A DNA stretch of 64,000 nucleotides from Prevotellaceae bacterium. Lineage in GTDB: Bacteria; Bacteroidota; Bacteroidia; Bacteroidales; Bacteroidaceae. Position numbers and translations under genes: made by a program. Numbering within the stretch: the first letter of the stretch is position 1; every line of letters begins with the position of its first letter. This document shows positions 1 through 8,195 of this stretch, in pieces. The stretch is taken from contig JABZLB010000009.1 in NCBI GenBank assembly GCA_015256945.1, forward strand, positions 20,860 through 84,859, read 5' to 3'. The notes under the pieces were generated by a model. The model ran no database searches and was not told the origin of the DNA. It saw only the letters and a list, made by a program, of their open reading frames with translations.

Positions 1-244
1 TCTGCTTCATCTCCTTCTGGCGCTTTTTCTGCTGGTAAAGGAACTTACTATAGTCGATGATTCGGCAGACAGGTGGCTGTGCATTGGGAGAAATCTCCAC
101 AAGGTCAACACCTTGTTGACGGGCCAAATCTAAGGCCTGGCGTGCAGACATCACCTCTGAGCCTCCGTCACTAACCACACGAACTTCCCTGGCATGGATT
201 TGACCATTCACCCGGTACTGAGTCTTTAAATTGTCTTTCTTCAT
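1..244 (-). CDS. infC: Translation initiation factor IF-3 (partial, 3' end outside window)
   Basis: This is the N-terminal part, about 81 codons, of initiation factor IF-3, which binds the 30S subunit and controls start-codon and initiator-tRNA selection. The visible protein begins MKKDNLKTQYRVNGQI and contains the typical IF3-N stretches ARQQGVDLVEISPNAQPPVC and RIIDYSKFLYQ. The reading frame stays open to the window edge, so the C-terminal domain is missing from view. The ATG at 244 is the first in frame downstream of a good promoter at 305-335. thrS usually lies directly before infC in this phylum; here they are separated by a terminator and repeat DNA, so infC has its own promoter. Confidence 0.93.
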   Translation of the reverse strand, partial: MKKDNLKTQYRVNGQIHAREVRVVSDGGSEVMSARQALDLARQQGVDLVEISPNAQPPVCRIIDYSKFLYQQKKRQKEMKQ

Positions 245-304
245 CCAACTATTTTAAGTAACTGTTTTATTTACATACCGATATGTTCATACCGATACAG
301 CGTG

Positions 305-335
305 CAAATTTACAAAAAACTATTGAACAGCCAAA
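305..335 (-). promoter_or_regulatory. infC promoter (Bacteroidetes type)
   Basis: On the minus strand TTTG (335-332) is followed after 19 nt by TAAATTTG (312-305), matching the Bacteroidetes -33/-7 pattern. The start of transcription would be near 298, giving a leader of about 54 nt before infC. Confidence 0.6.
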
Positions 336-352
336 GGCTTTGGCCTGTTTTT
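324..352 (+). terminator. Palindrome followed by T-run over the infC promoter
   Basis: AACAG-CCAAAG and CTTTGG-C-CTGTT form an imperfect stem on the plus strand followed by a run of T, which is terminator-like. It overlaps the -33 element of the infC promoter, so its 13-bp core CCAAAGGCTTTGG could instead be an operator. No plus-strand gene that would need a terminator here is visible. Confidence 0.35.
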
Positions 353-494
353 TTTGATAGCAGTATGTTTACAGATATTGCATTGCCGGCATAAAACGAG
401 CTGTATCAAACATAACGGCGCCATGGTACCGCGTTTACTATGGTAAGGTAACGGCAATATGTAACAAATCATCTTTCTTTACAATAAAAAGTTC

Positions 495-589
495 ATGGTT
501 CGGCGGCCGTCAACAGCGCGTATGGCGGCCGTCATACAACGGGTGCGACGGGCGTCATACAACGGGTACGGCGAACGACGAACGCCAAC
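495..589 (+). repeat. Dispersed G+C-rich palindromic element, copy R1
   Basis: This copy begins ATGGTTCGGCGGCCGTCA and carries several GGCCGTCATAC and ACGGGT modules shared with the other copies. Its right arm is degenerate (ACGGCGAACGACGAACGCC), making it the least symmetric of the six. It lies between the thrS terminator and the infC promoter and resembles R4 most closely. Confidence 0.8.
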
Positions 590-591
590 AT

Positions 592-789
592 ACAGCCAAA
601 AAGCCTGACGGACTATGGCACAATGCGACAGGAACATGGGGCAAATGGCCTTATCAGTACGCAACAATGCAGAAATCGCCTGTCAGCGAATCATTACCCA
701 CAGCATCACCAGCCAGCAACAGTCTGCCTGCCCGGATTTATGACGAATACAACAAATCATACTTCAGAGCATCACCAGCCGGCAGCCTC
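592..789. repeat. Possible decayed 22-bp tandem array
   Basis: AGCATCACCAGCC-A-GCA at 702-718 recurs at 768-784 with one mismatch. The offset is 66 bp, exactly three 22-bp units. When the stretch is cut into 22-mers, a CAAATS-like word falls at the same offset in about five of nine units. It lies just beyond the thrS terminator. The similarity is weak and could be chance; no convincing gene is present. Confidence 0.3.
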
Positions 790-792
790 AAC

Positions 793-830
793 AAAAAAAG
801 CTCTGTACCATTGTTCTGGTACAGAGCTTT
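793..830 (-). terminator. thrS terminator
   Basis: AAAGCTCTGTACCA (797-810) pairs perfectly with TGGTACAGAGCTTT (817-830) around a 6-nt loop. On the minus strand the stem is followed by a run of U (793-799). It ends thrS transcription and uncouples it from infC. Confidence 0.85.
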
Positions 831-888
831 CATTATTGAATATATTTTGACGAATCGTCAAATAAAAGAGGTATAAAACCTTTTTATT

Positions 889-2841
889 CTAATTTTCAAC
901 TACCTTTAATTGTTCGGCAACTTCGTCGTTAATGCGCTGTGCAAACTCCTCCATCTTCATCGAAGCCTGCTCACCACCTCCCTGCTTGCGCATGGAAACG
1001 AGTCCGTCGGCCGACTCTTTCTCGCCCACAATAACCATGTAAGGCACACGCTTAAGCTCGTTGTCGCGAATCTTTCGGCCTATCTTCTCGTTGCGATCGT
1101 CGATATAAGAACGAACGTCCTTTGAATCGAAGTAACGCTTTACTTGCTCGGCGTAGTCGTTATACTTCTCTGAGATAGGCAGAATGGCAACCTGATCGGG
1201 AGCCAGCCACAGCGGGAAGTGGCCTGCGGTATGCTCAATAAGCACTGCCGTAAAACGCTCAAGCGAACCAAACGGCGCGCGGTGAATCATGACAGGAGTC
1301 TGTTTTGAGTTGTCCTCGGCGGTGTATTCGAGGCGGAATCGTTCCGGAAGGTTGTAGTCAATCTGTATGGTTCCCAGCTGCCAGCGGCGGCCAATGGCAT
1401 CCTTTACCATAAAGTCGAGCTTGGGACCGTAGAATGCAGCCTCACCGATTTCCTCGCGGGCGTTGATGCCTTTCTCCTTACAAGCCTCGCGAATAGCATT
1501 TTCACTCTCATCCCATATTTCGTCAGAGCCGATGTATTTCTCCGTATCCTTCGGGTCGCGAAGAGATATTTGCGCCTCATAATCGTTGAAACCGAAGATG
1601 GAAAACACCTTTTGGATGATGTCAATAACCACTTCAAACTCGGCTTTTACCTGATCAGGGCGCACGAATATGTGAGAATCGTCCTGCGTAAACGTCCTTA
1701 CACGGGTCAGTCCGTGTAATTCTCCACTCTTCTCATAACGGAAAACGGTTCCAAATTCTGCAATACGTAGCGGTAAATCCTTATACGAACGCGGCTTCCT
1801 GGCATACACTTCGCAGTGATGAGGACAATTCATTGGTTTCAGCATATAAACCTCATCCTCCTCCGGTGTTTCAATAGGCTGGAAGGCATCCTTGCCATAA
1901 TGTGCCCAGTGGCCGGATGTAATGTAGAGGTTTTTTGAGCCTATTCCCGGGGTAATTACTTCCTGATAGTTGTACGGTTTCAGCACGCTGCGCAGCAAAT
2001 TCTGCAATTGAAGGCGCAGCTGCGTGCCCTTGGGGAGCCAGATAGGCAGGCCTTTCCCAACACGATCTGAGAACATAAAGAGTTCCATTTCTTTCCCAAT
2101 CTTGCGGTGATCACGCTTTTTAGCTTCTTCAAGCATAGCGAGATACTCGTCCAGAAGTTTCTTTTTCGGGAATGAAATACCGTATATTCGGGTCATCTGT
2201 TCGCGCTTGGCGTCGCCTCTCCAGAACGCACCGGCAACGCTTGTCAGCTTAACAGCCTTAATGGCACCAGTGCTGACGAGATGCGGTCCGCAGCAAAGGT
2301 CGGTGAAATTACCTTGTGTATACGTGGTGATTGTACCGTCTTCGAGGTCGTCTTTAATGTGTTCAACCTTATAATGCTGCCCGTCGGCCTCAAACTCTTT
2401 GATGGCATCGGCTTTGGAAATTTCCTTACGGACAACAGGTTCGTTCTTTTTTGCCAGTTCCTTCATTTTGTCTTCTATCTTCGAAAAGTCGTTTTCGGAG
2501 ATTGTCTGGCCCTTTGGAGGCATTACATCATAAAAGAAACCGTTCTCTATTGCCGGCCCGAAGCCGAACTGAATACCCGGATAAAGTTCCTGAAGCGCTT
2601 CGGCAAGCAGGTGCGCCGACGTGTGCCAGAAGGTATGTTTACCCTCTTCATCATCAAACTTAAAAAGCTTAATGCTGGCATCTTCCATAATAGGGCGGTT
2701 CAATTCACGGGTTTCTCCATTAACCTCGCAAGATACAACGTCGCGAGCAAGAGCCGGAGAAAGACTCTCTGCAACCTGATAACCAGTTACGCCCTGCTCG
2801 TAATCACGAACAGATCCGTCTGGGAAAGTGATTTTAACCAT
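889..2841 (-). CDS. thrS: Threonine--tRNA ligase
   Basis: Class II aminoacyl-tRNA synthetase that charges tRNA-Thr. The 650 residues show the full architecture: an N-terminal TGS domain (about 1-62), an editing domain with HTSAH near 73, a catalytic core with the zinc-site motif MNCPHHCEVY near 336, class II motif 2 with RYEKSGELHGLTRVRTFTQD, and a C-terminal anticodon-binding domain from about 545. Length is normal. The ATG at 2841 follows a promoter at 2870-2900 with a leader of about 20 nt. It is the last gene before a strong terminator at 793-830. Confidence 0.97.
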   Translation of the reverse strand: MVKITFPDGSVRDYEQGVTGYQVAESLSPALARDVVSCEVNGETRELNRPIMEDASIKLFKFDDEEGKHTFWHTSAHLLAEALQELYPGIQFGFGPAIENGFFYDVMPPKGQTISENDFSKIEDKMKELAKKNEPVVRKEISKADAIKEFEADGQHYKVEHIKDDLEDGTITTYTQGNFTDLCCGPHLVSTGAIKAVKLTSVAGAFWRGDAKREQMTRIYGISFPKKKLLDEYLAMLEEAKKRDHRKIGKEMELFMFSDRVGKGLPIWLPKGTQLRLQLQNLLRSVLKPYNYQEVITPGIGSKNLYITSGHWAHYGKDAFQPIETPEEDEVYMLKPMNCPHHCEVYARKPRSYKDLPLRIAEFGTVFRYEKSGELHGLTRVRTFTQDDSHIFVRPDQVKAEFEVVIDIIQKVFSIFGFNDYEAQISLRDPKDTEKYIGSDEIWDESENAIREACKEKGINAREEIGEAAFYGPKLDFMVKDAIGRRWQLGTIQIDYNLPERFRLEYTAEDNSKQTPVMIHRAPFGSLERFTAVLIEHTAGHFPLWLAPDQVAILPISEKYNDYAEQVKRYFDSKDVRSYIDDRNEKIGRKIRDNELKRVPYMVIVGEKESADGLVSMRKQGGGEQASMKMEEFAQRINDEVAEQLKVVEN

Positions 2842-2869
2842 ATTACAAATTAGTTTGTTTAAATCGCAA

Positions 2870-2900
2870 CAAAATTACCATTATTTTTTGGACGCCCCAA
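2870..2900 (-). promoter_or_regulatory. thrS promoter
   Basis: Minus-strand TTGG (2900-2897), 19 nt, then TAATTTTG (2877-2870). This places the start of transcription near 2863, between the TPR gene and thrS, so thrS can be expressed apart from the upstream cluster. Confidence 0.6.
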
Positions 2901-2927
2901 GTAAAGGCTCTAAAAAGGGTGCGATTT

Positions 2928-4919
2928 TTACTTTTTGGCCGACTTGTTACTTGATAATTTCTTGCTCAGCGCATAGGCATCGTACAAGCCTAATTCGCCT
3001 GCTCGGCTGAAATCGCGAAGTGCTTCCTGGTCCTGACCGGCATAATGGCGCGCCAGTCCGCGGTTATAGTAAGCCTCGGCCAATCGTGAATCGAGCGTAA
3101 TGGCGCGCGTATAGTCGTCAATGGCGCGCTTAAAGTTTTTCTCAATAGCAAACAAATTGCCTCTGTTATAATAAATGTAAGCGTTCTTTGGCGCCAGTTG
3201 GATAGCTACTGCAAAGTCTCCTTCTACCTGCGACAGCTTCATTTTGTCGCGCTGTCCTTTTGAAAACTCATAGTCGTTCAGCAATTGTTGGCACACAGCA
3301 CGCCCCCAACGACCCATTGCCGACGCTGAATCGAGGGCCACATAATCGTCAAAATCGGATATGGCATCACTGTAATTCTGTGCTTCGGCATACGCTATAC
3401 CGCGCTGAAGAAGCAGCGATGTCCGCACCTTTGCATCCTTTTCTTCCTGCAAACCTGCCGTAAGTGCATCGATAAGCTGGAATATTTGTTTCGACTGCAC
3501 ATCAGTAAGTCCTTTGCGTTGCTGGTTACAGGTAAGATAAAGTTTATGCAGAGGCGCACATTTTGCATTGAAATTTTCTACCTCCGGGTCAAATATCTGC
3601 TTGCCTTCCAGCTCATTTGAATGGGTAAAATAAGAAAGCTGAACCATAGGCAGGAAAGCCATCGTTACATCCCTGTTTTGTATAGCCCCACGATAGGTGC
3701 TGTTATACTCGCGGTCTACCTTTGGTTTGTCCTCAATAACCAGGTCATTATATTTACTCAAATCAATTTCAGAGCGTCGTCTTACTTCGCGCAACTTCTT
3801 TCTGCTCCATCGTTGTTGTATACCGATATGCTTGTCCATCTGGGCCTTAAAGATACGGAACTCGTCCATTTCGGCCTGATTTGTCATACCCAGTTTACGA
3901 TACAGCCGTGCCCTTCCCGACAGTCCGGCCCAGAAATTAGGAAATTCATTAATAAGCGTTGTGTAGTCGCGTATGGCCTCTCTCAGGTTACCGATGCGAT
4001 CGTTCAGCAATGCACGGTTATAAATAGCCATGAAATTCTTCGGTTCCATCTTCACAACGAAGTCGAAATCGGTCAATGCACGGTTGTCGTCGCCAAGCTG
4101 AACGCGCAGCAGTCCGCGGTTATAGTGGGCCAGAAAATTACGTGGATCGAGGTCAATGGCAAGGTCATAGTCGGCCATTGCTCCCCTGAGGTTGTTCAAA
4201 TTCAGCCGTGCAAGCGCACGGTTTACATAGTTATTCACCACCCTTGGGCGCAAATGAATAACACGGGTAAGGCAAGAATCGGCCGTTTTCCATTGCTTTT
4301 TGTTCAGCGCAATATACGAGCGTGTAGTCCAGGCATCGGCGTTATAGGGGTCAATTCCAAGACTCTTTGCCAGCCATTTGTCGGCCTGCACCGTATCTTT
4401 CTTTTCGAGATATACCTCGGCTTTCAGCGAATAGGCATTGGCAATGTTGGCCCATCGTTTAATAATGGTGTCGGCATCGAGCAGCGTCTGCTCGTAATCC
4501 TTCATGTTCAGACGACATATTGCCCTGTTCATCCAGAAGGAAGCCACGCCCGGATTCAGCCCTATGGCCTTATTATAATCGGCTATGGCTCCGGCGTATT
4601 TTTCCTGATGTATGCGCGAAATGGCCCTTACGTCGAATATCTGCTCTATATAAGGGTTCAGCTCTATGGCGTGCGTGGCGTCCGATTCAGCCCCAACGTA
4701 GTCGTCTAAAGAGAATTTTGCCACAGCCCTGTCGTACCAGGGAAGCCACAAATAGGGTTTCAGGGCCAGCACCTTATTAAAATATTGTATGGAGAGCACA
4801 TAGTCTTCATAGTGTAATGCCACCTCACCGCTTGTTATCAAACGGTCTACATTATACTGTGCGCTGGCCTTAACAACCGCCATAAAGGCTATCAGAAGCA
4901 CCACGATACGGCTTTTCAT
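2928..4919 (-). CDS. Secreted/periplasmic tetratricopeptide-repeat protein
   Basis: A 663-residue protein with a signal peptide (MKSRIVVLLIAFMAVVKASA, then Q). Nearly all the rest is TPR helices with the typical A-Y-x-N-R/R-G pattern, in two blocks (about 25-380 and 485-650), separated by a charged non-repeat linker of about 100 residues. TPR superhelices bind other proteins, so a scaffold role in the periplasm is likely, but no partner or reaction can be named. It follows def by 32 nt in the same direction and probably belongs to the SPOR-ruvX-def transcript. The Bacteroidales family is conserved but uncharacterised as far as I know. Confidence 0.8.
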   Translation of the reverse strand: MKSRIVVLLIAFMAVVKASAQYNVDRLITSGEVALHYEDYVLSIQYFNKVLALKPYLWLPWYDRAVAKFSLDDYVGAESDATHAIELNPYIEQIFDVRAISRIHQEKYAGAIADYNKAIGLNPGVASFWMNRAICRLNMKDYEQTLLDADTIIKRWANIANAYSLKAEVYLEKKDTVQADKWLAKSLGIDPYNADAWTTRSYIALNKKQWKTADSCLTRVIHLRPRVVNNYVNRALARLNLNNLRGAMADYDLAIDLDPRNFLAHYNRGLLRVQLGDDNRALTDFDFVVKMEPKNFMAIYNRALLNDRIGNLREAIRDYTTLINEFPNFWAGLSGRARLYRKLGMTNQAEMDEFRIFKAQMDKHIGIQQRWSRKKLREVRRRSEIDLSKYNDLVIEDKPKVDREYNSTYRGAIQNRDVTMAFLPMVQLSYFTHSNELEGKQIFDPEVENFNAKCAPLHKLYLTCNQQRKGLTDVQSKQIFQLIDALTAGLQEEKDAKVRTSLLLQRGIAYAEAQNYSDAISDFDDYVALDSASAMGRWGRAVCQQLLNDYEFSKGQRDKMKLSQVEGDFAVAIQLAPKNAYIYYNRGNLFAIEKNFKRAIDDYTRAITLDSRLAEAYYNRGLARHYAGQDQEALRDFSRAGELGLYDAYALSKKLSSNKSAKK

Positions 4920-4951
4920 CTCTCCCGCCCTGTTATATTCGTGCCGGCTTT

Positions 4952-5515
4952 CTATTTGCGAAGCGGCTTCGTACGGTAGGCAGCACGATACTTTCCCTGC
5001 ATCATGGCCTTCAGTTTACTTCGTATCATCTGCTTGCGGAAAGGCGAAAGATGATCAACATACATCTTACCTTCGAGATGATCAAACTCATGTTGCATTA
5101 CCCTTGCAGCGTAACCTTCAACCCATTCGTCATGGGGTTGCAGGTTCTCATCGAGGTAAGATACGTGCACTCGCGTCGGGCGGACAACGTCTTCGCTTAG
5201 TCCGGGTATGGAAAGACAACCCTCTTCCATCGACTTTTTCTCTGCCTTCGGATCGGCTTCCAGCACATGAGCATTGATAAATGCGTGACGATAGCCTGCA
5301 TATTCAGGAAAATCGTCTTTGAGAATATCCAAATCAATCACTACCACACGGATGGATTTACCCACCTGTGGTGCCGCCAGGCCAACGCCCGATGAGGCAT
5401 CAAGCGTTTCAAACATATCGTCAATAAGCTCCTTCAAGCCCGGATAGTCGGCAGGAATATCCTGTGCAACCTTTCTCAGTACAGGCTGGCCATAAGTATA
5501 AATAGGTAATATCAT
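4952..5515 (-). CDS. def: Peptide deformylase
   Basis: Metalloenzyme that removes the N-formyl group from new proteins. All three signature motifs are present in 187 residues: GVGLAAPQVG (43-52), EGCLS with the metal-binding Cys100, and HEFDH (142-146) supplying two His ligands and the catalytic Glu. Its start codon overlaps the ruvX stop codon by 4 nt (ATGA), so the two are translationally coupled. fmt, which adds the formyl group, lies elsewhere in this window (35610) rather than beside def. Confidence 0.97.
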   Translation of the reverse strand: MILPIYTYGQPVLRKVAQDIPADYPGLKELIDDMFETLDASSGVGLAAPQVGKSIRVVVIDLDILKDDFPEYAGYRHAFINAHVLEADPKAEKKSMEEGCLSIPGLSEDVVRPTRVHVSYLDENLQPHDEWVEGYAARVMQHEFDHLEGKMYVDHLSPFRKQMIRSKLKAMMQGKYRAAYRTKPLRK

Positions 5516-5928
5516 TTCTTCGAATTCATGTAATCCTGAAGGATTATGGTAGCACTTATCTCGTCTACCAGTCCTTTATTCTCTCGTCTTGTTTTCTTTT
5601 TTACGCCACTTTCCAATATTACACGATGGGCCAAAACAGAAGTAAAACGTTCGTCATAGTATTCAATCGGCACCTCTGGACGGGCTTTTCGCCACCGGTT
5701 AACAAAGTTTTCCACACGCGCCAGGTTCTCAGACGCACTCCCATCAGGCTGTGTAGGCTTGCCAATAACAATTCGTTCGACTCCCTCCCGCACCACATAG
5801 GCCGAGAGAAAATCGAACAAATCTTTTGTCTCTATGGTTGACAGCGCCCCGGCAATAATCTGCAAGGGGTCGGTAACAGCCAGCCCCGTACGTTTCCTGC
5901 CATAGTCAACGGATAGGATTCTTCCCAA
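5512..5928 (-). CDS. ruvX: Holliday junction resolvase-like / pre-16S rRNA nuclease
   Basis: A YqgF/RuvX-family RNase H-fold protein of 138 residues, the normal size. The N-terminal ILSVDYGRKRTGLAVTDP motif carries the first acidic residue (Asp8) and the glycine-rich turn; VIGKPTQPDGS and a late DERFTS motif follow. The family is implicated in 16S rRNA 5'-end maturation and possibly junction resolution; sequence alone does not decide between these roles. It overlaps def and follows the SPOR lipoprotein gene by 15 nt. Confidence 0.92.
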   Translation of the reverse strand: MGRILSVDYGRKRTGLAVTDPLQIIAGALSTIETKDLFDFLSAYVVREGVERIVIGKPTQPDGSASENLARVENFVNRWRKARPEVPIEYYDERFTSVLAHRVILESGVKKKTRRENKGLVDEISATIILQDYMNSKK

Positions 5929-5943
5929 AACGGTCCGTCAATA

Positions 5944-6453
5944 TTAGTTTTTATACAACAACCAGGCGTCGCCGGTCTTGTTGAATTTCGACCCTCTGAT
6001 GGCGTTACGACTTTGTACGGCAGCACTCTTGTCGGCATAAGTGCCGCATATTACGCGGTACATGTTTACCTTTGCGTTGTATACAACCTGAGCGTCATAA
6101 CCAGCCTGCTTCAACGTTCCCTGAAAACCGATGGCATTTGTCTTTAAGCCAAACGAACCCACAACAACGCTATACTGTTGCAATCCCGTCCCATCAATCA
6201 GCGTTACACTCTCCTGACGTACAGGAGTATCGTCAGCCTTAACTACTGTCGACTGGTCAGCGGGCGTTACAACTAAAGGTCTAACAGATACGATTTGGTC
6301 AACAGCAGGCTGTGTTGCTTGTGCTGTCTGCGACTGAGCCTCCTGTGCTTGTGCCTTCTCATACATTTTTTTATAAGCACTTTCCTGCGATTTACAACTT
6401 GTAAAAGCAAATGCTACAAAGAGGGCTGCGCCCATAACCATATATTTTCTCAT
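5944..6453 (-). CDS. SPOR-domain lipoprotein
   Basis: The 169-residue product starts with a lipoprotein signal ending AFTSC, Cys20 being the lipidated residue. A Gln/Ala-rich linker (about 30-50) and a C-terminal SPOR fold (about 93-169: YSVVVGSFGLKTNAIGFQ ... YRVICGTYADKSAA) follow. SPOR domains bind denuded peptidoglycan glycan strands at division sites, so this is probably an envelope protein acting at septa. It heads the ruvX-def-TPR gene series. Confidence 0.85.
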   Translation of the reverse strand: MRKYMVMGAALFVAFAFTSCKSQESAYKKMYEKAQAQEAQSQTAQATQPAVDQIVSVRPLVVTPADQSTVVKADDTPVRQESVTLIDGTGLQQYSVVVGSFGLKTNAIGFQGTLKQAGYDAQVVYNAKVNMYRVICGTYADKSAAVQSRNAIRGSKFNKTGDAWLLYKN

Positions 6454-6638
6454 CTCTATTAAGTTATTAAGATATTAATATTTCAATATAAAAAGGCAGT
6501 AATCCTTATGAGGGCGAAATTACAAAGAATTCTATAAAAATAATAAACACAACCGCATAAAGTTTGTTAAATAGCACCCATACACCGGTTTTAACAAAAA
6601 ATATATATGTTCTTATATCGTAATCACGCTTTTATCGC

Positions 6639-6646
6639 TATATTTG
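6639..6646 (+). promoter_or_regulatory. -7 element before the YtxH gene
   Basis: TATATTTG followed by C, with the start of transcription expected near 6652 and a leader of about 33 nt. No clear TTTG lies 20 nt upstream, so only the -7 element is supported. Confidence 0.5.
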
Positions 6647-6684
6647 CAGCATATTAAGTTACAATTAAAAAGAAAGGAACAATT

Positions 6685-6903
6685 ATGAAAACTTTAGGTT
6701 ATCTTGGCGCTTTTGTATGTGGTGCCCTGACTGGTGCTACATTAGGACTGCTTCTGGCTCCTGAAAACGGAAAGGATACACGCAGCAAAATTTCATCGGC
6801 TGTTGACGATTTCTGCAAGAAACACGACATTAAGCTGAACCGTCGTGACGCTGACGACTTTGTTGAAAACATTAAAGAGGCTGTTGACAACGACCTGGCT
6901 TAA
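6685..6903 (+). CDS. YtxH domain small membrane protein
   Basis: A 72-residue protein whose N-terminal segment GYLGAFVCGALTGATLGLLLAPENGKDTR (in part) has the glycine-rich transmembrane helix and the LLAPxxGxxTR signature of YtxH proteins. A soluble amphipathic tail follows. YtxH members are small envelope-stress proteins of unclear mechanism. It is the first of three same-strand genes (with the holin-X-like protein and the 84-residue protein), a trio I know to recur in Bacteroidales. Confidence 0.85.
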   Translation: MKTLGYLGAFVCGALTGATLGLLLAPENGKDTRSKISSAVDDFCKKHDIKLNRRDADDFVENIKEAVDNDLA

Positions 6904-7054
6904 AGGCCCTGCTGCTTGCAAACAGGCTTAAACACGTTTATATTATACCGGTTCTACACCCTTCACGTCATGTGTTACAAATGGTGTAGGGTCGGTATTT
7001 GCTTTGCAACATCCCTGCCATATACAGGGAAACCATTTACATAATGATGTTCTT

Positions 7055-7402
7055 ATGTTCTCAAACGACCATAATATAGAAACCATCGCACAGCTTGTCG
7101 ACACCGTAAAGCATTATATTAAGCTGCAAACCGAATATGCAAGGCTCGACATTGTAGAGAAATCGGTACGTATCATAACTGCGGTTGCCATAGCTGCACT
7201 GTTTGGTTTCCTTACCGCGCTGATGCTTATCTATCTCAGTTTTGCCGCTGCCTACGCGCTTATACCCTGCACAGGCACTGTGGCAGCATTTGCAATTGTG
7301 GCAGCATTTTATTTTATTGTCCTTATTTTGTTCCTGATTTTCAGAAAACAATGGATTGAACGCCCGCTCGTTAAGTTTCTGGCGTCATTGCTTCTTGGAT
7401 AG
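7055..7402 (+). CDS. Holin-X/DUF1469-like integral membrane protein
   Basis: A 115-residue protein starting MFSNDHNIETIAQLVDTVKH. An amphipathic N-terminal helix is followed by two long hydrophobic segments (roughly 32-58 and 68-92) and a basic end. This matches the phage-holin-superfamily III / DUF1469 group of chromosomal membrane proteins, which despite the name have no shown lytic role. An in-frame ATG at 7004 would add 17 residues (MQHPCHIQ...) not typical of the family, so 7055 is preferred. It is the middle gene of the YtxH trio. Confidence 0.78.
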   Translation: MFSNDHNIETIAQLVDTVKHYIKLQTEYARLDIVEKSVRIITAVAIAALFGFLTALMLIYLSFAAAYALIPCTGTVAAFAIVAAFYFIVLILFLIFRKQWIERPLVKFLASLLLG

Positions 7403-7449
7403 CCAGCCTGTATAAAACCCTTATTTTTACTGTTCGAAAACTTAACAAA

Positions 7450-7704
7450 ATGAACGAAAATATTACCTCTTCACCGTACAGGTCCATCGAAGAGATTCAA
7501 CTTCAGAAGGCACTTCTGCGAAAAGACATTCTAAAAGACAGCACAAAGATAGAAAGTATGTGGCGGTCGCTGTTTCAGAAACCGGCTGCCCTTAAGGCCG
7601 GTTCTACGCCTGCCCAGCGCTTTTCGAGCATAATCAACACTGGTGCAGGTATCTTTGATGCCTTTCTGCTGGGCTGGAAACTTTACCGCAAGTTTAAATG
7701 GTAA
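7450..7704 (+). CDS. Conserved small protein of the YtxH/holin-X trio
   Basis: Eighty-four residues: a polar N-terminal half with alternating charges (IQLQKALLRKDILKDSTKIE), then a weakly hydrophobic C-terminal stretch (INTGAGIFDAFLLGWKLYRK) that could lie on or in the membrane. I recognise it only as the usual third gene behind YtxH and holin-X in Bacteroidales. The spacing of 47 nt suggests one transcript. No function can be assigned. Confidence 0.7.
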   Translation: MNENITSSPYRSIEEIQLQKALLRKDILKDSTKIESMWRSLFQKPAALKAGSTPAQRFSSIINTGAGIFDAFLLGWKLYRKFKW

Positions 7705-7828
7705 ACACCGCCGGTTACAACCGGTAACTACACTCCCTTTTCGTCTTTACGACCTCAGGCGTCATTCGCAACGTCGTAAAGTTCATACCTTTGCGTCGTG
7801 ATGTCTGGAGGTTTACAAACTAAAGGTT
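7705..7828 (+). promoter_or_regulatory. Convergent gap with an isolated promoter-like -7 element
   Basis: TACCTTTG at 7786-7793 matches the -7 consensus and points into repeat copy R2. The -33 position is poor (TTCG at 7765). A transcript from here would cross the whole palindromic element; the 48-codon ORF starting at 7801 is made largely of repeat sequence and is probably not a gene. Confidence 0.35.
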
Positions 7829-7919
7829 ATGGTTCGGCGGCCGTCAGCAGCGTGTACGGCGATTGTCGAACCATGTGTATGACGGCCGTCAGCAACGCTG
7901 CTGACGGCCGCCGAACCAT
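7829..7919 (+). repeat. Dispersed palindromic element, copy R2 (most symmetric)
   Basis: The outer arms form a perfect 24-bp inverted repeat: 7829-7852 begins ATGGTTCGGCGGCCGTC and its exact complement is at 7896-7919. Inside, GGCCGTCAGCA and TGCTGACGGCC flank ACGC, so the right half also folds on its own. It lies between two convergent genes. Read in reverse it aligns without gaps to R5 and R6. Confidence 0.9.
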
Positions 7920-8107
7920 GAACATTATACCACAAACCTTTGGATAAGCTATTATAAACGGTACAGCGGCAGCCCGTAAAAAGACCGGAAAAACAACGTA
8001 AAGCTGTCAGGCTGCGGATGTACATTTGCCCGATGTCCCGTTCAACAGAAATTACAGACAAGGGCCAAACTATTCGTTTTGCCACACGCAACCGCCCATC
8101 AAACAAC

Positions 8108-8139
8108 ACGGGGCTGCTGCCTTATGGCAGTAACCCCGT
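8108..8139. terminator. Hairpin between convergent genes
   Basis: ACGGGG/CCCCGT and CTGCC/GGCAG form a two-part stem with a small internal loop and a TTAT tip. On the minus strand it is followed by the weak U tract GUUGUUUG and probably ends the murB-MBL transcript. The remaining 56 bp up to the MBL stop codon show nothing. Confidence 0.5.
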
Positions 8140-8195
8140 ACCATGGATATTGATTTTATTGTATAAAAAGCGGCTGCAATATTCTGAAAACAGTC

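Noticed and set aside
479..667. ORF of 62 codons across repeat copy R1
   Set aside because: Its residues (VRRSP, DGRRT) come from the palindromic repeat, and similar pieces appear in ORFs over R2 and R3; there is no independent sign of coding.
2281..2853. 190-codon plus-strand ORF
   Set aside because: Antisense shadow of thrS.
3621..4709. Long 362-codon plus-strand ORF
   Set aside because: Antisense to the TPR gene, which has a clear domain structure; the ORF shows no family resemblance and is explained by codon bias of the sense gene.
7801..7947. ORF of 48 codons starting 8 nt after a -7 element and crossing R2
   Set aside because: Almost entirely repeat sequence; the frame is not kept in the other copies.
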